This document shows, in pieces, positions 1 to 5,494 of a stretch of DNA of 7,971 bases. Every line of letters starts with the position of its first letter. The stretch's first letter is position 1. Made by a program: the position numbers and the translations under genes. The notes beneath the pieces were generated by a model that worked only from the letters and a program-made list of their open reading frames with translations, was not told the DNA's origin and did no database searches. The stretch comes from CAYPOY01 sp964412395 (GTDB lineage: Bacteria > Chloroflexota > Anaerolineae > B4-G1): positions 1-7,971 of the forward strand of contig CAYPOY010000241.1 of assembly GCA_964412395.1 (NCBI GenBank). The letters are read 5' to 3'.

Positions 1-2
1 TG

Positions 3-752
3 GGACGGCGGCTGCTGATCTTCGGCATGCACGTCCACATCGGCATCGAGGATCGGGAACTGCTCATCGAGATTATGAACCAGTTGCGCTACTTCCTGCC
101 CCACCTGCTCGCCCTCTCGACCAGTTCTCCCTTCTGGCACGGTCGTGATACAGGTTTGAAATCTTACCGCAGCGTTGTCTTCGAGAGCCTCCCCCGCACC
201 GGCATCCCTCAGCAGTTCGGCTCCTACGCCGACTACCGCAGTTACGTGGACACGCTACTAACGACGGGCAGCATAGACGAGCCAACCCACATCTGGTGGG
301 ACGTGCGCCCCAGCGAGAAGTTCCCCACGCTGGAGGTGCGCATCCCCGATATGTGCACGCGAGTGGATGAGACGTTGTGCCTGGCTGCGTTGGTACAGGC
401 CATCGTGGCCAAACTGGTGCGCTTGCGGCAGGCCAACCAGACCTGGCGACTCTACCGAAAACATCTACTTGACGAGAACAAGTGGCGTGCGGTGCGCTAC
501 GGCGTCGAGGAGAAACTAATTGACTTCGGCAAAGCGAAGGAGGTGCCATTCCCCACACTGATCCACGAACTGCTGGCCTGGTTGGACGACGTGGTGGACG
601 AACTGGGAAGCCGGGCGGAGGTCGAATACGTTCACAACATCCTGCGCCAGGGCACCAGCGCCGACCGCCAACTGGCCGTCTATCGCCGCACGGGGGATTT
701 CCGCGCCGTGGTAGACCAGGTAGTGGAGGAAACACGGGAAGGGCTTGAGTGA
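3..752 (+). CDS. Carboxylate-amine ligase, YbdK/GCS2 (glutamate-cysteine ligase type 2) family, 5' truncated
   Basis: This is the C-terminal 249 residues of a GCS2-family ligase. The frame is open from base 3, so the true start lies upstream of the window, and the ATG at 27 is internal. The family is usually about 370 residues, so roughly the last two thirds is present. Members use ATP to join a carboxylate to an amine, with glutamate and cysteine as the classic substrates, and have a glutamine-synthetase-like fold. Visible landmarks are the HVHIGIED segment near the window start, the YRSVVFESLPRTGIP region with the following FGSYADY, and the strand PTLEVRIPD, which corresponds to the TLEFRI-type signature of the family. 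The C-terminus is a helical, charged tail ending at TGA 750-752. The substrate of YbdK-like proteins is often unknown, so a role in glutathione-like thiol synthesis should not be assumed. No partner gene follows on this strand. Confidence 0.85.
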   Translation, partial: GRRLLIFGMHVHIGIEDRELLIEIMNQLRYFLPHLLALSTSSPFWHGRDTGLKSYRSVVFESLPRTGIPQQFGSYADYRSYVDTLLTTGSIDEPTHIWWDVRPSEKFPTLEVRIPDMCTRVDETLCLAALVQAIVAKLVRLRQANQTWRLYRKHLLDENKWRAVRYGVEEKLIDFGKAKEVPFPTLIHELLAWLDDVVDELGSRAEVEYVHNILRQGTSADRQLAVYRRTGDFRAVVDQVVEETREGLE

Positions 753-781
753 TCCCGTGGTGCTTCAAGGGATACCGCAAT

Positions 782-901
782 TAAGTCGGGCATAAGAATT
801 CGACCCAACTGATGCGCCAGTACGAGGGGCTGGTGCACGTCGTCTTGCGGCGACAGGCTCGTGGCGGCGTGGCCTACGAAGTCCCAAATTCCGACGATTG
901 A
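782..901 (+). pseudogene. Remnant of a sigma-70-like protein (region 2-like fragment)
   Basis: A stop-to-stop frame (TAA at 782-784, TGA at 899-901) reads NSTQLMRQYEGLVHVVLRRQ and then ARGGVAYE before diverging into unrelated residues and a stop. The QLMRQYEGLVH..VRRQ..G..YE pattern resembles the beginning of short sigma-70-like proteins, where an EEALQ.GRIGLW-type helix would follow. Here the similarity ends abruptly at a palindrome at 892-909. Only about 30 residues remain, so no functional product is expected. An ATG at 812 could start a 29-residue peptide, but it has no convincing ribosome binding site. The family assignment is by memory of the motif and is moderate at best. Confidence 0.45.
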
Positions 902-909
902 AATCGTCG
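892..909. repeat. REP-like short palindrome
   Basis: CGACGATT (892-899), a 2-base loop GA, then AATCGTCG (902-909) form a perfect 8-bp inverted repeat. It sits exactly where the sigma-like remnant loses similarity and supplies that frame's stop codon. Small palindromes of the type 'ACGAYT...ARTCGT' are common as dispersed repeats in bacterial intergenic DNA. Whether this one is multicopy cannot be seen from one window. Confidence 0.5.
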
Positions 910-964
910 TCTGGTACAGGAAGTGCATTCCACACTATCCACAGCGATGAACCAACACGCGCAC

Positions 965-992
965 TTGCGCTTGTATTGGGATTGGCTATAAT
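965..992 (+). promoter_or_regulatory. Sigma-70-type promoter for the MoaD-AOR-ferredoxin operon
   Basis: A perfect -10 hexamer TATAAT (987-992) lies 16 bases after TTGCGC (965-970), which matches the -35 consensus at its first three positions. Transcription would begin near 999. That gives a leader of about 115 bases before the GTG start at 1115. It is the only strong promoter seen between the first gene and the operon. Confidence 0.6.
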
Positions 993-1037
993 AAGGATGC
1001 TTGCGCTGGGGCTCTTCCCGACGCTGCTTCTGAGGTT

Positions 1038-1065
1038 GCAGCAGAGCAGTGCTGCGGTTTTCTTT
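1038..1065 (+). terminator. Attenuator-like hairpin with U-rich tail in the operon leader
   Basis: GCAGCA (1038-1043) can pair with TGCTGC (1050-1055) across a 6-base loop, and TTTTCTTT follows at 1058-1065 after two G residues. The left arm can alternatively pair with GCTGC at 1023-1027. This gives two mutually exclusive folds between the promoter and the first gene. The stem is only 6 bp, so it may be a weak attenuator or simply chance. Confidence 0.3.
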
Positions 1066-1072
1066 GGGGGTA

Positions 1073-1114
1073 ACAAGAGGCAGGAGACAGGATGCAGGAG
1101 GCAAGAGGCAAGAG
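1073..1114 (+). repeat. Six-unit heptanucleotide tandem repeat abutting the moaD-like start
   Basis: Six consecutive 7-bp units fill 1073-1114: ACAAGAG, GCAGGAG, ACAGGAT, GCAGGAG, GCAAGAG, GCAAGAG (consensus RCARGAG). The last base of the array directly precedes the GTG start at 1115. The units are purine-rich and contain Shine-Dalgarno-like AGGAG and AAGAGG cores, so the array itself is the ribosome-binding region of the gene. Confidence 0.75.
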
Positions 1115-1399
1115 GTGCGCATCCAGTTGGAACTTCTGGGGCTTTCCAGACTCGCAGCCGGGGCAAAGGAATTCGCGTTAGACCTGGAAGAGGGCACAAC
1201 GTTTCGTGACATTGTGCGTATGCTAGGCACCAGGTACCCACAAATGATCGGGAACGTAATTCAGCCCGATGGCGAGACATTGCAGACCCCCAATATTTTC
1301 AATCTGAACGCCAAACGGATGATCAAGGCGAGTCAGATGGATGACAGCCCCAGCGATGGTGATCGTATCATATTGATGTCTGTATCAGCAGGAGGTTAA
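1115..1399 (+). CDS. MoaD/ThiS-family ubiquitin-like sulfur carrier protein
   Basis: The product is 94 residues with a beta-grasp (ubiquitin-like) pattern. It opens with strand VRIQLELLG, has the FALDLEEGTTFRDIVRML region where the main helix begins, and ends in DGDRIILMSVSAGG. The C-terminal Gly-Gly is the hallmark of MoaD/ThiS carriers: it is adenylated and converted to a thiocarboxylate that donates sulfur. Placed directly before a tungsten/molybdenum enzyme, it most likely supplies the dithiolene sulfur of the pterin cofactor in the cytoplasm. GTG 1115 is chosen as start because it begins the conserved strand and follows the AGGAG-containing repeats. An in-frame GTG at 1049 would add 22 residues encoded mostly by the 7-bp repeat array and is less likely. 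No MoaE or MoeB partner is visible here. MoaD versus ThiS cannot be separated from sequence alone, but the neighbours favour MoaD. Confidence 0.85.
   Translation: MRIQLELLGLSRLAAGAKEFALDLEEGTTFRDIVRMLGTRYPQMIGNVIQPDGETLQTPNIFNLNAKRMIKASQMDDSPSDGDRIILMSVSAGG
1390..1395 (+). promoter_or_regulatory. Shine-Dalgarno AGGAGG of the AOR gene inside the carrier's C-terminal codons
   Basis: A perfect AGGAGG lies 8 bases before ATG 1404. It is made from the last base of the Ala codon and the two Gly codons (GCA GGA GGT TAA) that encode the functional C-terminal Gly-Gly of the upstream carrier. This supports ATG 1404 as the true start and suggests translational coupling. Confidence 0.85.
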
Positions 1400-1403
1400 A
1401 ACT

Positions 1404-3290
1404 ATGTATGGCTACAGTGGAAAGATTCTTCACATTGATCTGGCCACCCGCAAGACCTGGATGGAATCCAAGCCAGAAGAGTGGTACAAGATCTACATCG
1501 GCGGTGTGTCTATGGCCAGCCGGCTTTGCTGGGAGAACATCGAGGTGGGATGTGACCCGCTTTCGCCGGGCAACCCAATTTGCATCGCCAACGGTATCTT
1601 CGCCGGGACGCCGGTGCCGGTGGGGGGTAAGTATGGCCTGGCCTCCAAGTCGCCGTTGACCGGCTTCATCGGCGACAGCCTCTGTGGGAGCTGGTTCTCG
1701 GTCGCGTTCAAGCGTACCGGGTGGGATGGCTTCGTCATCCACGGAGCCAGCGAGGACTGGATCTACGTCTTCGTTGACGACGACCGGGTCGAGTTCCGCG
1801 ACGCCTCTCATCTGCTGGGCCTGGGGACCTACGAGACCGAGGAGGCCATCCGGGAGGAACTGGGCGATGACCAGGTGCGCTCCGCGACCATCGGCCCGGC
1901 CGGTGAGAAACTGGTGCGTATGGCCAACGTGACCAACGACGGCCGCCAGGCCGGGCGCACCGGGCACGGTGCGGTGTGGGGCTCCAAGAAACTCAAGGCC
2001 ATCTCCGTGCGCGGGACGAACGGCGTCACGGTGGCCGACCCGGATACGCTGTTGAAGTTGTCTTACGACATCGTCCAGGCAGCGCAGGGGCCACACACCC
2101 AGAAGTATCGTATCCTGGGCACGGTCGCCAACGTGCTCAACCTGAACCGCCTGGGGCTGCTCCCCACGCGCAACTATCAGCAAGGCGTGTTCGAGTACGC
2201 CGAACTGATGAGCGGTGAGTACCTGCACGAGCATTACAACGTCAAGACCATCGCCTGCGCGCAGTGCCCCATCGCCTGCGAGCAGATGTCCCGCGCCAAG
2301 GATGGGCCGTACGCTGGGGCGATGACCGGTATTGACTACGAGTGCCTGTACGCGGTCGGCACCAACTGCGGCTTGAAAGACCTGCAGGCGGCGATCAAGA
2401 CCATTGACGTCTGCGACAGGGGCGGCATAGACGCGATGAGCACCGGCGTGACCATCTCCTGGGCGATGGAGACCTTCGAGCGGGGTATTTTTACGAAGGA
2501 GGACTTCAAGTGCGCCAAGTATCCCGAGGGCTTCGAGCCCAATTTCGGCAACGCCGAGGCGGCCGTGACGCTGGCCGAGATGATCCGCGACCGCGAGGGG
2601 ATCGGGGACCTGTTGGCCGAGGGCACCAAGCGAGCCAGCGCCCAGGTTGACGAAGAGCGTGGCACTGAGACCTACAAGTGGGCCATGAACATCAAGGGGC
2701 TGGAGACGCCTGGCTACGACGCGCGCGGGCTCAAAACCTTTGCCCTGGGGCTGGCAGTGGGCACGCGCGGTGCCTGCCACAACCGGACGGCGGCCTACGA
2801 CCCTGATATCAAAGGGCAAACGAATCGCTTCACGGTTGACGAGACCCGTGGAGAGGTCGCCAAGAGCACGGAGGAATACGCGGCCGTGTACGACACGCTG
2901 CCGCTGTGCAAGTTCATCCGTCGCTGCTTCACCGGCAAGGCCGACCGGGCGGGCGCGTGGCCAGCCATCGCCAATTTGATCAACGCCACGACGGGCTGGG
3001 ACTTTGACTACGACGCCGTGGACCTGATCGGCGAACGGGCACACACGATCAAAAAAGCCTTCAACATCCGCGAAGGGTGGACCCGTGCGGACGACTACCT
3101 GCCCTACCGGTGGCAACACGACCCGATGAAAGAGGGCGCCTCCGCCGGGTACGTGGTGACCGAGGAGGAACTGAAGTACCTGAAGGACATCTATTACGAG
3201 GCCAAAGGTTGGACCAAAGAAGGGCTGATCCCCAAGGAGAAACTGATTGCCCTGGGGATGGATGACGTCGCTGAGGAAATCGGGGTATAG
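1404..3290 (+). CDS. Tungsten-type aldehyde:ferredoxin oxidoreductase (AOR family)
   Basis: This 628-residue protein is full length for the family. AORs are cytoplasmic anaerobic enzymes that interconvert aldehydes and carboxylates using a tungsten (or molybdenum) bis-pterin and one [4Fe-4S] cluster. The N-terminal domain begins MYGYSGKILHIDLATRK. Cluster ligands are visible as CAQCPIAC (Cys285, Cys288, Cys292) with the distal Cys502 in DTLPLC. The two pterin-binding motifs are DRGGID (338-343) and DTLPLC (497-502). Glu313 in DYE and His459 in RGACHNR match the active-site Glu and His known from Pyrococcus furiosus AOR (recalled as Glu313 and His448). The first three landmarks fall at almost the same numbers as in that enzyme. 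The next gene, nine bases on, encodes a polyferredoxin, so the enzyme is probably a heteromer of the AorAB, WOR5 or BamBC kind. The aldehyde substrate cannot be told from the sequence. Confidence 0.95.
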   Translation: MYGYSGKILHIDLATRKTWMESKPEEWYKIYIGGVSMASRLCWENIEVGCDPLSPGNPICIANGIFAGTPVPVGGKYGLASKSPLTGFIGDSLCGSWFSVAFKRTGWDGFVIHGASEDWIYVFVDDDRVEFRDASHLLGLGTYETEEAIREELGDDQVRSATIGPAGEKLVRMANVTNDGRQAGRTGHGAVWGSKKLKAISVRGTNGVTVADPDTLLKLSYDIVQAAQGPHTQKYRILGTVANVLNLNRLGLLPTRNYQQGVFEYAELMSGEYLHEHYNVKTIACAQCPIACEQMSRAKDGPYAGAMTGIDYECLYAVGTNCGLKDLQAAIKTIDVCDRGGIDAMSTGVTISWAMETFERGIFTKEDFKCAKYPEGFEPNFGNAEAAVTLAEMIRDREGIGDLLAEGTKRASAQVDEERGTETYKWAMNIKGLETPGYDARGLKTFALGLAVGTRGACHNRTAAYDPDIKGQTNRFTVDETRGEVAKSTEEYAAVYDTLPLCKFIRRCFTGKADRAGAWPAIANLINATTGWDFDYDAVDLIGERAHTIKKAFNIREGWTRADDYLPYRWQHDPMKEGASAGYVVTEEELKYLKDIYYEAKGWTKEGLIPKEKLIALGMDDVAEEIGV

Positions 3291-3299
3291 GAGAGAACA

Positions 3300-3797
3300 A
3301 TGCCTACGTCAACTTCCAAGTACCAATACATCACGTGCGACCCGAGCAAGTGCATGGGCTGTCAGTTGTGCGAGTATATCTGCTCATACGTCAAGACAGG
3401 TGAGTTCAACACCTATCGCAGCCGCATCCGCACGGTGCGAGCAGAAGAGGTCCTGATCACGGCCGTGGCCTGTCGCACCTGCGAGGATGCCCCATGTGTT
3501 ATCGCCTGCCCACGCAATGCGCTGTCACAGGATCCGGTCACCGGCATCATCCGCATAGATGCCGATCGCTGCGACGGTTGTGCCTGGTGCATCGAGGCCT
3601 GTGACTTCGGCGCGATCTCCATCAATCCGGAGGCCAAACTGGCCGAAATCTGCGACCAATGCGAAGATCAAGAGGACGGCCCGCAGTGCATCAAGTGGTG
3701 TCCCAAGGAGGCGCTCGAACTCACCACGCCCGACCGGCGCGCGCAACGGGCGCGGCACAAACTAGCCGTCGAGGAGGTGCTCGGACCCCGGGCCTGA
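3300..3797 (+). CDS. Four-cluster ferredoxin, electron-transfer subunit of the AOR
   Basis: This 165-residue protein carries 16 cluster-binding cysteines in four groups: Cys18/21/24/28, Cys58/61/66/70, Cys91/94/97/101 and Cys118/121/130/134. One extra Cys13 lies outside the motifs. Groups 1 and 3 are classic CxxCxxCxxxC and groups 2 and 4 have longer middle spacers. This is the arrangement of DMSO-reductase-B/HycB-type polyferredoxins, which hold four [4Fe-4S] clusters. The ATG lies nine bases after the AOR stop, with AGGAGAG overlapping that stop. It should take electrons from the AOR cluster and pass them to an unknown acceptor. No flavin (NAD-reducing) subunit of the AorC type follows, since the operon ends at a terminator. 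The charged, arginine-rich C-terminus after residue 140 has no recognised motif. There is no signal peptide, so it should be cytoplasmic like the AOR. Confidence 0.9.
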   Translation: MPTSTSKYQYITCDPSKCMGCQLCEYICSYVKTGEFNTYRSRIRTVRAEEVLITAVACRTCEDAPCVIACPRNALSQDPVTGIIRIDADRCDGCAWCIEACDFGAISINPEAKLAEICDQCEDQEDGPQCIKWCPKEALELTTPDRRAQRARHKLAVEEVLGPRA

Positions 3798-3806
3798 GAG
3801 AGAATG

Positions 3807-3826
3807 GGGTGGCATCTCTGTCACCC
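3807..3826. repeat. Small hairpin after the ferredoxin stop
   Basis: GGGTGGCA (3807-3814) and TGTCACCC (3819-3826) pair over a 4-base loop with one G-U pair. No T-run follows, so it is not a complete terminator. It could protect the mRNA 3' end or be an auxiliary structure ahead of the strong terminator at 3881. Confidence 0.4.
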
Positions 3827-3880
3827 AATGGACTGACGGGCATCCCGACGACCTGGCGGAGTAGCAGGGCGCTCAGCAGG

Positions 3881-3921
3881 AAGGGCCCGGGGCTTGTGTG
3901 TGCTGGGCCCGGGCCCTTTTC
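3881..3921 (+). terminator. Rho-independent terminator of the AOR operon
   Basis: AAGGGCCCGGG (3881-3891) pairs perfectly with CCCGGGCCCTT (3908-3918) over a 16-base loop. With the last two stem bases, the run TTTT occupies 3917-3920 and is followed by CT. The 11-bp stem is very GC-rich. It lies 83 bases beyond the ferredoxin stop and separates the operon from the next gene. Confidence 0.85.
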
Positions 3922-3969
3922 TGGTGTGGGGTGCAATCGTCGCCAATGAGTCGTGGCAAGGAGAGGATT

Positions 3970-3993
3970 ATGCGTACGAGTCTAATCCGTTGA
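3970..3993 (+). other. Seven-codon upstream reading frame overlapping the next start (TGATG)
   Basis: AAGGAGAGG at 3959-3967 directly precedes ATG 3970. That start opens the peptide MRTSLIR and stops at TGA 3991-3993, and the stop overlaps the ATG of the DUF126-HD gene (3993-3995). It has the best ribosome binding site in the area, while the downstream ATG has none of its own. It could be a translational-coupling leader or the true gene start put out of frame by an indel. Confidence 0.4.
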
Positions 3994-4952
3994 TGTCCTG
4001 TGATCCGCGTTCTACTACGATCCGTGTTCTCGGCCGCGTGGTCAAACCCGGCCACGCCGAGGGCGAGGCGCTGGTGTCGCCTGAGCCCATTGGTTTCCTG
4101 GGTGGGGTGGACCCAAATACTGGAGTGGTCATCGAGAACGGCCATCCGCTGGAGGGCGAATGTGTGGCCGGGCGCGTGCTGGTCTTCCCCACCGGCAAGG
4201 GCAGCACGGTTGGCTCCTACACGCTCTACCGGCTGGCGCGCTCTCGGCTGGCCCCGGCCGCCATCATCAACGCCGAAGCCGACCCCGTCGTGGCTGTGGG
4301 CGCGATCATCGCCGAGGTCCCGATGGTGGACCAGGTGGACGTCACGCGCATCCACACCGGAGATTGGGTACAGGTGCACGGTCAGGAAGTCATTATCTGG
4401 CGAAGAGGAAAACCAATGAAAAAACTGGAGGAACTGATCCCGGAGTTCGATGAGATCCGCGACCCCGACCTGCGGGCCAAGACGTTGGCCGTGTGGGAGG
4501 AGGGGGTGGCCCTCGGAGGCTGGACAGTCGAGGCGCTGGCGGAGATCCCCTTCACGCTGCTGGCCGAGGACGTGGACGTCACCTTCATCGAGCACGTGCG
4601 CACTGGGTGCCGCCTGTGCGTCGCGATGGAGCAGGTGCTGGTTGATGCCTACGGCGAGCGGATGCAGATTGACCACGACGCACTGGTGGCGGGTGCGCTG
4701 TTGGCCGACGTTGGCAAACTGATCGAGTATCGCCGCGAGCCAGACGGCAAGACGGTCTTTGCCGATATGTACCGCTACCTGCGGCACCCTTTCACCGGCG
4801 TCGCACTGGCCTACAAGCACGGCATTCCCGAGAGCGTCCTGCACGTCATCGCCACCCACTCCTGGGAGGGCGACAAGTTCAAGCGGCGGCCGGAGTCCAT
4901 CATCTTCCACCACGCCGACTTCACCGACTTTGACCTGGTGAGATTCAAGTAG
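3993..4952 (+). CDS. Aconitase-X small-subunit-like (DUF126) domain fused to an HD-domain protein
   Basis: One open frame of 319 codons holds two domains. Residues about 9-140 match the DUF126 swivel domain of aconitase X (GRVVKPGHAEGEALVS, GFLGGVDPNTG, PTGKGSTVGSY, PAAIINAEADP, HTGDWVQV). In archaea this is the small subunit of phosphomevalonate dehydratase, and in some bacteria it belongs to hydroxyproline-type dehydratases. It normally needs a large catalytic subunit, which is absent here. From Met142 (ATG 4416) the frame continues as an HD-superfamily domain: His201 in EHVR, LLADVGK (238 onward), His265 in RHP, His289 in THS and Asp309 in HHADF. In place of the usual LLHDIGK, residue 238 is Ala, so one metal ligand is missing. 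ATG 4416 has its own AAGAGG nearby, so the HD part may also be made separately. Start 3993 fits the conserved domain beginning. The frame is open upstream to the terminator, but there it encodes no recognisable sequence. Confidence 0.75.
   Translation: MSCDPRSTTIRVLGRVVKPGHAEGEALVSPEPIGFLGGVDPNTGVVIENGHPLEGECVAGRVLVFPTGKGSTVGSYTLYRLARSRLAPAAIINAEADPVVAVGAIIAEVPMVDQVDVTRIHTGDWVQVHGQEVIIWRRGKPMKKLEELIPEFDEIRDPDLRAKTLAVWEEGVALGGWTVEALAEIPFTLLAEDVDVTFIEHVRTGCRLCVAMEQVLVDAYGERMQIDHDALVAGALLADVGKLIEYRREPDGKTVFADMYRYLRHPFTGVALAYKHGIPESVLHVIATHSWEGDKFKRRPESIIFHHADFTDFDLVRFK
4403..4418 (+). promoter_or_regulatory. Internal ribosome binding site and ATG for the HD domain
   Basis: AAGAGG (4403-4408) lies 7 bases before the in-frame ATG 4416-4418, exactly at the boundary between the DUF126 and HD domains. 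The ATG is followed by A, so an out-of-frame TGA (4417-4419) overlaps it. Loss of a single base just upstream would end the DUF126 gene in a classic ATGA overlap. Confidence 0.5.
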
Positions 4953-5015
4953 GGGGTGGGGGACGCCTGTGTGCGCCAAAGGCACTTGTTGCATTAGTGC
5001 TGCGGTGCTTGATAG

Positions 5016-5471
5016 CAGAACCGATATGTCTGGAATTCAAGCAACTACACCTCCAACTACAACATCTACTACCTGGTCCTGAGCAGCGCGGGTGAGACGG
5101 TCGTGCCCACCACAAATCTGACCAACAACACGCAGTGGGGGGACTGGGACACGCCCAACGTGCCATGGTTCTACGGTCCGACCGTCGCTGCAACGACGGA
5201 CAATCGCTTCGTGATGGCCTGGGAAAGACAGCTTTACGATGGCAGTGATTGGCTTGAGACGATCTGGTACACTGTGCGCGATTCAAGCGGCGGCCAGGTC
5301 AAGCCGCTTACCCAGTTCAGCAGCGATACGTGCAGTTATGATCCCAACCTCATGCCGCTGGCCAACGGGAGCGTATTCCTGACACAGAGCGCGTGTGGCC
5401 GGATCTCCATCGGCCGGCTGGATAGCGCGGGCAATATCCTTCCGCCGGCGGCGATACGCACACGACGATAG
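5016..5471 (+). pseudogene. Secreted propeller-like protein, N-terminally truncated fragment
   Basis: A stop-to-stop frame from 5016 encodes about 151 residues with no start codon, ribosome binding site or signal peptide near its beginning. The protein alternates short strands with turns (VVPTTNLTNN, PTVAATTDNRFVMAWE, IWYTVRDSSGGQVKPLTQF, PNLMPLANGSVFLTQ, ISIGRLDSAGNILPP). This looks like blades of a beta-propeller or similar repeat domain of a secreted or surface protein. The frame breaks near LDSAGNILPP and stops at TAG 5469-5471. Reading then continues sensibly in another frame, so this piece and the following CDS were almost certainly one gene. No exact family is recognised. Confidence 0.65.
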
Positions 5472-5494
5472 CGGCGTACAAGGTCGCGGGCCGG

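Noticed and set aside
752..773. Possible hairpin ATCCC/GGGAT after the ligase stop
   Set aside because: The stem is only 5 bp with a 12-base loop and no T-run, so it is not a supportable terminator.
73..780. A 235-codon minus-strand open frame opposite the ligase gene
   Set aside because: The plus strand encodes a clear GCS2-family ligase, and the antisense translation is rich in Arg, Pro and Gly as expected for a shadow.
1073..1114. CRISPR-like or microsatellite array interpretation
   Set aside because: Seven-base units without spacers are not a CRISPR. No other array of longer repeats with unique spacers is seen in the window.
898..1209. A 103-codon plus-strand frame across the promoter and repeat array
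   Set aside because: It overlaps the sulfur-carrier gene out of frame, includes the promoter and palindrome, and has no conserved sequence.
1368..3119. A 583-codon open frame on the minus strand opposite the AOR gene
   Set aside because: It mirrors the codon pattern of a GC-rich gene with unmistakable AOR motifs on the plus strand. Its own translation has no recognisable domain.
3873..4994. A 373-codon open frame on the minus strand opposite the DUF126-HD gene
   Set aside because: It crosses the terminator and lies antisense to conserved DUF126 and HD motifs. Its translation is low-complexity and unrecognised.
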